This document shows, one piece after another, positions 15,880 to 23,085 of a DNA stretch of 24,426 nucleotides; position 1 is the stretch's first letter, and each line of letters starts with the position of its first letter. The translations under genes were made by a program, and so were the position numbers. The DNA comes from Draconibacterium orientale (GTDB lineage Bacteria; Bacteroidota; Bacteroidia; Bacteroidales; JAADGE01), in the NCBI GenBank assembly GCA_020718265.1, contig DYSM01000010.1, positions 1 through 24,426 of the forward strand, given 5' to 3'. The notes under the pieces were generated by a model, which was not told the DNA's origin, did not search any database, and worked only from the letters and a program-made list of their open reading frames with translations.

Positions 15880-17613
15880 ATGGTCAAAAAATATTATCTT
15901 ACAGTAGCATTTTTAATGCTTATTCGAGTTATTTTTGCTCAAACTGAAACGGTATTGAATTTTAATAAATCAACATATCCGTCCTTGACAAGTCTTAACG
16001 GCGTAAAAGTTGAAGCCAAAAAATCGAAACTAAAATCGGACGAGGTTTGGGATGCGTTTCATTTGCGCTCTATGTTTAAAAACACAGCTACTGTGCAATC
16101 CGCACCCATGAGTAAGCTGATTTTGGATGTAAATTCAAATAAAATACTTGCTTCTAACGAATATGGTTTTACATTATACGATGCTCAAAATTTGGAACAG
16201 GTCAATACATTGGATTTTGCAAAAATCGGTTCCGTGAAAAAAATTACTGCTACATGTTTCAACGAGGAAAAAATCATATACGCTTCCGCCGATTTAGATG
16301 ATGAATGCAAGTCCGACCTTTGGCAAATTGATGCGTTCGACATTAAAAACGGAAAATCGAAAACACTTCTGACAAGTTCCGACAAAAGCTTGGACGAAAC
16401 CGAGACTATCACAGAATTTGATTGCCCGTTGGTTTCCCTGATTTGTTCCGATACAGAAGGCAAAAATACGGCTTTCAAACTTAGTTCCGACGAATTTGAT
16501 AATTATTGCTTCAAATTGTATATTTTAAAAGGCAAAGACCTCAAACTTGCCGATTATAGTTGTACGGCGAGGCTGGTTTTCATGCACTTTATTTCGGAAA
16601 AAGAACTTTTTTATGTAACCCAAACCAATGGCTCAAAAACAATGCACTTTCACAGAACGGATTTGAAAGGAAACAGCAGCACAAATGCCGGATGCTACGC
16701 ACAAAGCGGAATACGCGGTACGTTCAACGATATTCGTGTAACTGATGATAAATCGGGGTTTTATGTTAATTTCACGGAATCCGGAACCGTTAAAACCGCC
16801 CAATACGGTTTTGACGGTAATTTGAATGAAGACCATGTGGTTCTCGAAAATTCTAAACTTGATTTAGAATCCGACAACTATTTTTTGGCATTCGATTACA
16901 ACATTTACAGTATGTTCGGACAAAGGTCAGATGAACCCGTAGGCACTCTTTGCCACGATTCGGATATTTTTGATTTGATTTGTGCCAAAAATGCTTCCGT
17001 CATTTTTTCAGCCGACGAAAGCGGCGTGATTAAATGTTGGGAAAATCAAACAAATTCTTCCGAACTTTTGATTGTAGAAAACTCTGCGCTCATGCAGTTT
17101 ACAGAGTTGAATACGCTTTCGAACAAAGATATTTTTACACAAGCCAAAATTGCAAATCAGGCTGGTTTTAAACGTTATAACGAAACACAATCGCAAAAAG
17201 AACTCGCGCGAAGCAAACGCGAAAACGATTTTCTTAAAATGTTTGAACTCAACAATGCCGCCGCAGTCGAAAAAAACATCTACGATGCCGACAAGCATGT
17301 TTTTGCAAAATTCCAAATGGAAGCCAATCTTTCAATTTCTAAAATCACAGTATTGCACATTGAGAAACAAGGCGGAAACTTACGAACAGTAAGATACTGC
17401 GGACGTTGCGTAAACGAAATGGCTGTCCGAAGCACGGGAGAAAACATGTTACTCGCCGTGTTGCCCGACGGCAAACTCGCATACCTGGGCATTGCCGATT
17501 TCAAAGCGCAACTTGCTCGATACAATAATTCCGATACGCCGCTCACGTTTACTTTAAAAACGTTTAGCGAAACGAATACAGAAACTATTTTAAAAGAAAT
17601 TTTTAATAACTGA
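15880..17613 (+). CDS. Secreted propeller-like protein of unknown function
   Basis: 577 residues, not recognised as a named family. An N-terminal signal peptide (MVKKYYLTVAFLMLIRVIFA, cut near residue 20 before QTE) sends it to the periplasm or beyond. From about residue 60 to 420 there are repeated short beta-strand patterns of the kind KILASNEYGFTLYD, KIIYASADLDDECKSDLWQI and ASVIFSADESGVIKCW that suggest a WD40/PD40-like beta-propeller. About residues 420-470 are charged and probably helical, followed by another two or three beta strands (VLHIEKQ, RTVRYCGRCVN, MLLAVLPDGKLAYLG). There is no OmpA domain, T9SS C-terminal domain or lipobox. The SpoIIE phosphatase gene follows 7 bases after its stop, so this protein is a candidate extracytoplasmic sensor or partner for that enzyme. 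The propeller reading is inference. Confidence 0.8.
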   Translation: MVKKYYLTVAFLMLIRVIFAQTETVLNFNKSTYPSLTSLNGVKVEAKKSKLKSDEVWDAFHLRSMFKNTATVQSAPMSKLILDVNSNKILASNEYGFTLYDAQNLEQVNTLDFAKIGSVKKITATCFNEEKIIYASADLDDECKSDLWQIDAFDIKNGKSKTLLTSSDKSLDETETITEFDCPLVSLICSDTEGKNTAFKLSSDEFDNYCFKLYILKGKDLKLADYSCTARLVFMHFISEKELFYVTQTNGSKTMHFHRTDLKGNSSTNAGCYAQSGIRGTFNDIRVTDDKSGFYVNFTESGTVKTAQYGFDGNLNEDHVVLENSKLDLESDNYFLAFDYNIYSMFGQRSDEPVGTLCHDSDIFDLICAKNASVIFSADESGVIKCWENQTNSSELLIVENSALMQFTELNTLSNKDIFTQAKIANQAGFKRYNETQSQKELARSKRENDFLKMFELNNAAAVEKNIYDADKHVFAKFQMEANLSISKITVLHIEKQGGNLRTVRYCGRCVNEMAVRSTGENMLLAVLPDGKLAYLGIADFKAQLARYNNSDTPLTFTLKTFSETNTETILKEIFNN

Positions 17614-17620
17614 TACTCCG

Positions 17621-19612
17621 ATGAAATTCAAGATTACCATCGCAATCGCTTTAATGTTTTCGGCACAAATACTTTTTGGGCAAACGCAAAACTTATACAA
17701 TTTTCACGGAATTGTAAATGCAGACGGAATGCCGAAAGGCAATTGCACCGTAAAAGTATCGGAGAACGGTAAAGTTAAATTTTACTCCAAAACACTTTCA
17801 AACGGTTATTTTAACGTTTTGTTGGATTATGGTAAGAAATTCAAAATCGAATTCTCGCACCCGGACTATGCCGCGAATATTTTGAACTTGGCTACTACAA
17901 TCAACCAGCCGTCCGTCAAACTTCGTTCAAATATTTACAGCGTAAATTTAAGCAAAACGCCCGGTAAGGAAGCATTTTACGCCATAAACACATCCGGAAA
18001 ATTATCGGACAGCAAACCATTTTCGCAGGATGCCGGTGTTACGCCCGAAGCCGAGCAGCTCATCGCCGATGCCAACGACCGCCGCTTGCGTGCCGAACTT
18101 TCTGCGGATTCCATAATCAACGCAGCTTTGCAAAAACAGCGCGAAATGGAAGTCAAAATCGAACTTGAGCAAAAAAGCAGAGACAGCATCAGTCGCGTTG
18201 CCGAAACCAACTTTATGAGTTTGCATAACGAAACTGTTTCTGAGGAAGTTACAGAGTCGTTGTCCGATGAAAGTAAAAAATTATTGAAAGCAATAGATGC
18301 AGAAATTGAAAAGATCCTAAAAAAAGGAACTCTGACTTCGGAAGACAGTCTTTCATATATTCGCGAAGTGATTCAGAAAAAAGAATTATTGTTGAACGAT
18401 GTTAAAGACCAACTCAAAAAAGCGGAAGAAGCCGGCGATTCCGTAAAAGTTGCAGAACTTCAACAACTTATCCGAAAATTGGAACCCGAACTCGGCATTG
18501 TAAAAGAACAAGCCGCACGTTACGAAAAAGAATTAAAGCTCAAGGACGAAGAAATTAGACGCAGAAGCCAACAATTGCTGATGATTGTCGGAATTGTAAT
18601 TCTGCTTTTCGGATTGTTGTTCGTTCTTGCTGTGTTTACGCGCCAACGCAAAAAACACAACAATGCTTTGAAAGAAAAAAATACGGTTCTCGAAGAACAA
18701 AAAGCCGAAATCCGTAAACAAACCGAAAGCCTAATTGAAGCAAATGCGCTTATCTCGGATAAAAACAATGTCTTGCAAAATCAAAATATTCAAATTGCCG
18801 AACAAAACGAGCAAATTCACAAAAGTATCACCTACGCGGGAACTATACAACAAGCTGTGTTACCGATGGATACAATCTTGGAAAAACATTTTGAACACTT
18901 TGTAATTTACAATCCGAAAGATGTTGTGTCCGGCGATTTTTATTGGTTCTCCGAACTTATTGAAGTTCCGCGCCCGCCCGATACCGAAGATATGATGATG
19001 CTTGCCGTTGCCGACTGCACCGGACACGGCGTTCCGGGCGCATTCATGTCGCTCATTAGTATGCAGTTACTCAATCAAATAGTGAACGAACAACACACAG
19101 CCGACCCTGCCGCTGTGCTCGAACAACTTGATGCCGGAATTGCAAAAGCTTTGAAACAAGAAGAAACAGGAAATACCGACGGCATCGACCTGTCGCTTGT
19201 TCTCATAAAACGCATGAAAGACGGCAGCGTGAATCTCACCTTCAGCAATGCCAAACGTCCGCTCACCATTTACGATTACGCCACGCGCGAAGTCAAAACG
19301 ATTGACGGAAATCGTCGCTCCATCGGCGGCAGTCGTCGTGCAAAATCGAAAAGCGCACCGTTTGAAAATCAACAAATTACAGTCAATGCCAACGATGTTA
19401 TCTATTTGGATTCCGACGGCTTCGGCGACCAAAATAATGCACAACGCGAAAAACTCGGAAGGGTTAAATTAGTCGAAGCTTATGCCAAAATCGGATACTT
19501 GCCGCTTGAAAAACAAAAGGAAAAAATGATAGAGTTGCTTCAAAATCACAAACAATCCGAAGAGCAGCGCGATGATATAACCTTAGTCGGCATTCGGTTT
19601 GCGAAAGTGTAA
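17621..19612 (+). CDS. Single-pass membrane SpoIIE/PP2C serine phosphatase with extracytoplasmic sensor region
   Basis: 663 residues. A signal peptide (about 1-20, ending FGQ) is followed by a carboxypeptidase-regulatory-like beta domain (about 25-105; FHGIVNADGMPKGNCTVKV, then NGYFNVLLDYGKKFKIEF), then a long charged helical or coiled-coil stretch (about 135-315), one membrane helix (about 319-341) and basic RQRKKH. A cytoplasmic coiled coil (about 345-400) leads to the SpoIIE-type PP2C domain (about 400-663) with IQQAVLP, NPKDVVSGDFYWF, the metal-binding VADCTGHGVPGAFMS and YLDSDGFGDQ. Such enzymes dephosphorylate Ser/Thr on anti-sigma antagonist (STAS) proteins in known systems; none is encoded here. 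The topology (large region outside, phosphatase inside) suggests signal transduction across the inner membrane. It probably forms an operon with the upstream propeller gene and is closed by the terminator at 19640-19672. Confidence 0.92.
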   Translation: MKFKITIAIALMFSAQILFGQTQNLYNFHGIVNADGMPKGNCTVKVSENGKVKFYSKTLSNGYFNVLLDYGKKFKIEFSHPDYAANILNLATTINQPSVKLRSNIYSVNLSKTPGKEAFYAINTSGKLSDSKPFSQDAGVTPEAEQLIADANDRRLRAELSADSIINAALQKQREMEVKIELEQKSRDSISRVAETNFMSLHNETVSEEVTESLSDESKKLLKAIDAEIEKILKKGTLTSEDSLSYIREVIQKKELLLNDVKDQLKKAEEAGDSVKVAELQQLIRKLEPELGIVKEQAARYEKELKLKDEEIRRRSQQLLMIVGIVILLFGLLFVLAVFTRQRKKHNNALKEKNTVLEEQKAEIRKQTESLIEANALISDKNNVLQNQNIQIAEQNEQIHKSITYAGTIQQAVLPMDTILEKHFEHFVIYNPKDVVSGDFYWFSELIEVPRPPDTEDMMMLAVADCTGHGVPGAFMSLISMQLLNQIVNEQHTADPAAVLEQLDAGIAKALKQEETGNTDGIDLSLVLIKRMKDGSVNLTFSNAKRPLTIYDYATREVKTIDGNRRSIGGSRRAKSKSAPFENQQITVNANDVIYLDSDGFGDQNNAQREKLGRVKLVEAYAKIGYLPLEKQKEKMIELLQNHKQSEEQRDDITLVGIRFAKV

Positions 19613-19639
19613 AAACTCGCTTCGAGTTCAAATTTTCAT

Positions 19640-19672
19640 AAAGAAATGCACTCCGTATGAGTGCATTTCTTT
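19640..19672. terminator. Rho-independent terminator after the SpoIIE gene
   Basis: Perfect 14-bp stem AAAGAAATGCACTC/GAGTGCATTTCTTT with a 5-base CGTAT loop, 27 bases after the stop; the stem's own T-rich right arm runs into TTTT. Confidence 0.88.
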
Positions 19673-19693
19673 TGGTCTGAAAAAAATATTTAA

Positions 19694-19720
19694 GTAAACC
19701 AAAGTTTACATTTGTAAAAC
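19694..19720. promoter_or_regulatory. Tandem inverted repeat GTAAAC/GTTTAC/GTAAAAC over the FGE-fold promoter
   Basis: GTAAAC at 19694, GTTTAC at 19704 and GTAAAAC at 19714, each 10 bases apart with 4-base spacers, overlapping the -33 box at 19711-19714. The spacing of one helical turn and the overlap with the promoter suggest a repressor or activator site. Confidence 0.45.
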
Positions 19721-19741
19721 TAAAAGAATCAAATATCTTTG
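19711..19741 (+). promoter_or_regulatory. Bacteroidota-type promoter of the FGE-fold gene
   Basis: TTTG at 19711-19714 (-33 box), 19 bases, then TATCTTTG at 19734-19741 (-7 box), a full match to the phylum consensus. Transcription would start near 19748, 37 bases before the ATG. Confidence 0.75.
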
Positions 19742-19784
19742 CAATCTCATTCAATAAGTATTTTATCCAAAATAAATTGAACCC

Positions 19785-20936
19785 ATGAAACACACCATTT
19801 TTTTGTTAGCATTGCTAATATTTACATCCATTTCTAATTCTCAAATTATTGAAAACGTAAGTTCCGGAGTTGCGCAAGACAACAAGTCTATCATTATCAG
19901 TTATGATATTTTGGAGGCAAAATCGGGGCAACAACTCGAAATAACGCTCTGGATGAGCAGCGACAGCGGCGAGTATCGTCAAATTCATGCCAAAAAATTG
20001 CAAGGCGATGCGGGTTTATTTACAATTGCCGAAGACGGCGACCAATATGGCAAACGTATTACTTATTTGCCAAGTAAAGACGAAAGCAAAATTCGCAACT
20101 CTTTAATTTTTGATGTTCGTGCAAATATTAAGGATAACGATGCGCGTTCCGCAGAATACGTTCTCGTAAAAGGCGGAACCTTTATGATGGGCAGCACCGA
20201 AGGCGAAATTGACGAAACGCCGGTTCATGCGAAAACAGTCGGCGATTTTTACATCGGAAAATATGAGGTTACACAAGCCAAATACGAAGCATTGCGAGGC
20301 GTAAATCCGGCTGTAAAATATGGAGTAGGGGACAATTATCCTGTCTATTACGTGTCGTGGTGGGATGCCGTAAAATATTGTAACGCGTTGAGTAAATCCG
20401 AAAGTTTGCCCGTAGCTTACGATGAAACAACAGGATTTTTGCTTGATGCGAACGGAAAATCCACGAATGATATTGCAGAAGTAAAAGGCTATCGTTTGTC
20501 AACTGAAGCCGAATGGGAATACGCCGCCGGCGGCGGACAAAATTCAACAATGCCGCGTAATGATAACGGAAATGTGGTTTTGCAAAAATGGTCGGGAGCC
20601 GAAAACGATCGCACGTTGAGCGAGCACGCTTGGTACAGTATGAATGCAGCCGGACGCAAACGCCCTGTCGGAACAAAGAAACCCAATGCACTCGGCATTT
20701 TCGATATGAGCGGCAGCGTGTGGGAATGGTGCCACGATTGGCACAAAGGTTACGAAGGCAACGCCAGTGTGAGCGATAATTCCGGCGGATACCGAATTTA
20801 CAGAGGCGGAAGTTGCTACTTTCCTTCGCAAAATTGTCGTGTTGCATACCGCAGCAACGGACAACCGACGATTAAGGATTACGACCTCGGTTTTCGCGTC
20901 GTTCTGACAAAAACAGACCAAAAAATAGTGGATTAG
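19785..20936 (+). CDS. Secreted formylglycine-generating-enzyme-fold (SUMF1/FGE-sulfatase domain) protein
   Basis: 383 residues. A signal peptide (about 1-20; FLLALLIFTSISNS) precedes an N-terminal beta-sandwich-like region (about 22-120) and an FGE-sulfatase domain (about 124-377). Visible FGE-fold motifs are LVKGGTFMMGS, YIGKYEVTQAKYEAL, PVYYVSWWDAVKYCNALS, YRLSTEAEWEYAAGGG, NALGIFDMSGSVWEWCHDW and RIYRGGSCYFPSQNCRVAYRS, ending LGFRVVL. In true FGE the catalytic cysteine pair follows GGS at +3 and +8; here cysteines are at +1 and +8, so sulfatase-activating chemistry is doubtful, and no sulfatase is encoded nearby. Bacteroidota use this fold for many secreted proteins, including GldK-like T9SS parts, but the length and N-terminal domain do not prove GldK. 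It has its own promoter and lies between a terminator on each side, so it is probably monocistronic. Confidence 0.88.
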   Translation: MKHTIFLLALLIFTSISNSQIIENVSSGVAQDNKSIIISYDILEAKSGQQLEITLWMSSDSGEYRQIHAKKLQGDAGLFTIAEDGDQYGKRITYLPSKDESKIRNSLIFDVRANIKDNDARSAEYVLVKGGTFMMGSTEGEIDETPVHAKTVGDFYIGKYEVTQAKYEALRGVNPAVKYGVGDNYPVYYVSWWDAVKYCNALSKSESLPVAYDETTGFLLDANGKSTNDIAEVKGYRLSTEAEWEYAAGGGQNSTMPRNDNGNVVLQKWSGAENDRTLSEHAWYSMNAAGRKRPVGTKKPNALGIFDMSGSVWEWCHDWHKGYEGNASVSDNSGGYRIYRGGSCYFPSQNCRVAYRSNGQPTIKDYDLGFRVVLTKTDQKIVD

Positions 20937-20977
20937 ATTAAACCGAATTAAAAAGATTACATGTTTGAAGTATAAAA

Positions 20978-21132
20978 GAGTTCAGTATAAAAAGTCATAA
21001 AGTTGAAAGTTTGTAAAGTTAAATTACTGATAATAAGCAATTTACTTAAATTATAAAATATTTTCAAAAACACTGATAATCAAACATATAGTTTGTTTAG
21101 CTAAAATAAAACAGGCTTTTTAGACCGGACTC
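20978..21132 (+). mobile_element. 155-bp MITE-like element, copy B (inverted relative to copy A)
   Basis: Complement of 7747-7901 with three differences in 155 bases, the same sharp ends (GAGTTCAG at the left, CGGACTC at the right) and the same length. Unlike copy A it has no matching flanks: ATAAAA on the left and ATTTAT on the right. This suggests an older insertion, or loss of one flank. The three differences all fall in one internal hairpin. Confidence 0.83.
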
Positions 21133-21173
21133 ATTTATATTCTGTTGTCTTAAATCTAATATAAGCAAAGCAA

Positions 21174-21202
21174 AAACCCTCATTCAGACAGAATGAGGGT
21201 TT
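21174..21202. terminator. Bidirectional terminator between the FGE-fold gene and ilvE
   Basis: Perfect 12-bp stem AAACCCTCATTC/GAATGAGGGTTT with a 5-base AGACA loop; T-rich on the plus side (TTTCTTTTTG) and on the minus side (GGGTTTTTGC), so it can serve both convergent genes. Confidence 0.88.
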
Positions 21203-21272
21203 CTTTTTGTAGTTGAAATAGTTTGTCAAACAAAAGTAACAGAATTTTTCTTTACGTTCAACAGAATTTATT

Positions 21273-21325
21273 AAAAAACAATGAATGACGACTTTTTGAC
21301 GATTTAATGACAACCGAATGACAAA
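21273..21325. repeat. GTCA array, four motifs at exact 11-bp spacing (copy 2)
   Basis: TGAC at 21286, 21297, 21308 and 21319 on the plus strand. It aligns without gaps to 4271-4323 (45 of 53 identical), and most of the differences fall between the conserved TGAC motifs. It ends 9 bases from the ilvE stop codon. Confidence 0.75.
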
Positions 21326-21334
21326 ACCATCGAC

Positions 21335-22348
21335 TTATTCAACAATTGTATTCCAACCGAATACATCTTCGGCATCGCCGTTTTGTATATCGCGCAACAT
21401 GTTGTATAGTTTGGTCGAAAGCGGTCCTGCTGTGTCGCCAAAATTGTAAATTTTTCCGTTCGAATCGTCAAAAATGCGTTTTATGGGCGAAATTACTGCG
21501 GCTGTTCCGCAAGCACCTGCTTCTTCAAACGTATCCAATTCTTCCAACAGTACCGGACGTATTTCTGTTTTCATGCCCAAATATTCAGCCAATTGCACCA
21601 AGCTCTTATTTGTGATGGACGGCAAAATAGATTCCGATTTGGGTGTGATGTACGTATTATTTTTTATGCCGAAAAAATTTGCAGGTCCGCATTCGTCGAT
21701 GTATTTTTTCTCTTTGGCATCTAAATAAAGCACATTTGCAAAGCCTTTTTCGTGTGCCAAGTGCATGGACGACAAACTTGCAGCGTAATTTCCGCCCACT
21801 TTATACCTGCCCGTACCTTTTGGCGCAGCGCGGTCATAATCGCGTGTTACCATGAAAGATACCGGACTGAAACCTTCTTTGAAATACGGACCGACAGGCG
21901 AAACAAACACAAGAAACATAAACTCATCCGAAGGACGAACGCCCACGCGCGCGCCGGTGCCGATTGTCAGCGGACGAATATACAGCGATGCGCCTGTGCC
22001 ATAAGGCGGAACAAATTTTTTGTTTCTCAGAATAGTTTCAAAAACCATTTCTTTAAAAAGTTCGGTTGTCGGGGCTGCCATCATAATGCCCGAACACGAA
22101 TCCTGCATGCGTTTTGCATTTTCTTCCCACCGAAAAACTCTGATTTTGCCGTCTTTGCCTATGAAAGCCTTCAAACCTTCAAACACTTCCTGTCCGTAGT
22201 GCAACGATGTCGCTGCGATGTGAATGGGCATGTATTCCGAATCGGAAAATTCTGGCTCGCTCCACGCGCCGTTTTTCCAGTAAGACCTTGAATTACAGTC
22301 TGTTTTGTAATATGCGAAAGGTAACTCCTTCCAATTTATTGTTTCCAT
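21335..22348 (-). CDS. ilvE: Branched-chain amino acid aminotransferase
   Basis: PLP-dependent fold-type IV transaminase, 337 residues, which makes the last step of valine, leucine and isoleucine synthesis (and the first of their breakdown) by exchanging the amino group with glutamate in the cytoplasm. Visible motifs are LHYGQEVFEGLKAF (about 49-62), the SLYIRPLTIGTG segment, the PLP lysine Lys183 in RYKVGGNYAAS, YLDAKEKKYIDECGPANFFGI and EEAGACGTAAVISPI. The length and motifs fit the BCAT type II group of Bacteroidota. The upstream gap holds the rnhB terminator and a -7-like box. No other ilv or leu gene is in the window. Confidence 0.95.
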   Translation of the reverse strand: METINWKELPFAYYKTDCNSRSYWKNGAWSEPEFSDSEYMPIHIAATSLHYGQEVFEGLKAFIGKDGKIRVFRWEENAKRMQDSCSGIMMAAPTTELFKEMVFETILRNKKFVPPYGTGASLYIRPLTIGTGARVGVRPSDEFMFLVFVSPVGPYFKEGFSPVSFMVTRDYDRAAPKGTGRYKVGGNYAASLSSMHLAHEKGFANVLYLDAKEKKYIDECGPANFFGIKNNTYITPKSESILPSITNKSLVQLAEYLGMKTEIRPVLLEELDTFEEAGACGTAAVISPIKRIFDDSNGKIYNFGDTAGPLSTKLYNMLRDIQNGDAEDVFGWNTIVE

Positions 22349-22374
22349 TATGGGATGCTTTTGTTAATTGTGTT

Positions 22375-22382
22375 CAAAAATA
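22375..22382 (-). promoter_or_regulatory. Putative -7 element of ilvE
   Basis: Minus strand reads TATTTTTG (TAnnTTTG), 26 bases before the ilvE ATG. It lies within the T-rich tail of the rnhB terminator; a clear -33 box is not seen because that region is occupied by the hairpin. Confidence 0.42.
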
Positions 22383-22387
22383 GAAAA

Positions 22388-22410
22388 AACATCCGACACT
22401 GCCGAATGTT
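22388..22410 (-). terminator. Rho-independent terminator after rnhB
   Basis: On the minus strand AACATTCG, a 7-base loop, then CGGATGTT (one mismatch in the stem), followed by TTTTTCTATTTTTG. It lies 36 bases beyond the rnhB stop. Confidence 0.6.
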
Positions 22411-22446
22411 ATACAACAAACGTTTCCGATTTATGCTTTTTTAAGA

Positions 22447-23052
22447 TTAAATCTCTATTTTCAATTGATTATCTAACAGCCGAAACGTTTTGCGGTGATG
22501 CGGCGTGATTCCAAATTCAGCAATCGCGCGGCGATGTTTCGCGGTCGGGTAGCCTTTGTTGGACAGCCAATCGTATTGCGGAAAATCCGTTGCGATGCCG
22601 TTCATATAATCGTCTCGATACGTTTTTGCCAGGACGGATGCCGCCGCAATGCTCATAAATTTGGAATCGCCTTTGATGATACAGGTATGCAAAATTTCCT
22701 GAAACGGTTTAAAGCGGTTGCCGTCCACTAAAATATGTTCGGGTTTGATTTTCAGTAGCTGCAATGCGCGGTGCATTCCTAAAATTGAAGCATTCAGAAT
22801 ATTTATTTGGTCAATTTCTTCCGCGCTCACGCTTGCAACGGCAAAAGCAAGTGCTTCTTTTTCAATAATCGGGCGAAGTTTGTAGCGCATTTTTTCGCTA
22901 AGTTTCTTGGAGTCATTTAATTCCGGACAATCAAACTCCGGCGGAAGTATGACCGCAGCCGCAAAAACCGGACCGGCGAGACATCCGCGTCCGGCTTCAT
23001 CGCAACCGGCTTCAATCCTGTTTTTTTGAAGATAGTTTTGCAGAATCGACAT
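22447..23052 (-). CDS. rnhB: Ribonuclease HII
   Basis: Cytoplasmic endonuclease that cuts the RNA strand of RNA-DNA hybrids and removes misincorporated ribonucleotides. 201 residues from the ATG at 23052, the normal size. The acidic active site is visible in EAGCDEAGRGCLAGPV (Asp18, Glu19), ILVDGNRF (Asp110) and AKTYRDDYMNG (Asp147/148). The frame stays open to 23340, but the extra ~95 residues are not RNase HII-like and would run over the start of the divergent hemerythrin gene; an ATG at 23064 (MSKK added) is the only reasonable alternative. The start is only 33 bases from the divergent hemerythrin ATG. A terminator follows at 22388-22410. Confidence 0.95.
   Translation of the reverse strand: MSILQNYLQKNRIEAGCDEAGRGCLAGPVFAAAVILPPEFDCPELNDSKKLSEKMRYKLRPIIEKEALAFAVASVSAEEIDQINILNASILGMHRALQLLKIKPEHILVDGNRFKPFQEILHTCIIKGDSKFMSIAAASVLAKTYRDDYMNGIATDFPQYDWLSNKGYPTAKHRRAIAEFGITPHHRKTFRLLDNQLKIEI
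23033..23040 (+). promoter_or_regulatory. Putative -7 element of the hemerythrin-LuxR operon, inside rnhB
   Basis: TAGTTTTG matches TAnnTTTG and lies 45 bases before the preferred ATG at 23086, within the first codons of rnhB on the other strand. No clear -33 box. Confidence 0.35.
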
Positions 23053-23085
23053 TTTTTTCGACATTTGAGTTTTCAATTTACAAAC

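Larger units (their letters stand above)
20937..21334. other. Gene-free gap between convergent genes
   Basis: This 398-base stretch between the FGE-fold gene and ilvE holds the inverted copy B of the 155-bp element, a bidirectional terminator and the second GTCA array. A 60-codon minus-strand frame at 21131-21313 crosses the terminator and the array and is not a credible gene. Confidence 0.75.

Noticed and set aside
20269..20847. 192-codon minus-strand frame opposite the FGE-fold gene
   Set aside because: Arg/Cys/His-rich shadow composition; the plus-strand frame has clear FGE-fold motifs.
19785..20936. GldK as the identity of the FGE-fold protein
   Set aside because: No gldL, gldM or gldN follows, and the protein has an N-terminal beta domain of its own; many secreted Bacteroidota proteins share the fold.
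7747..21132. Programmed invertible segment (shufflon-type switch)
   Set aside because: The inverted repeats are typical of transposable-element copies, no site-specific recombinase is encoded, and copy A keeps its matched target duplication, which inversion would separate.
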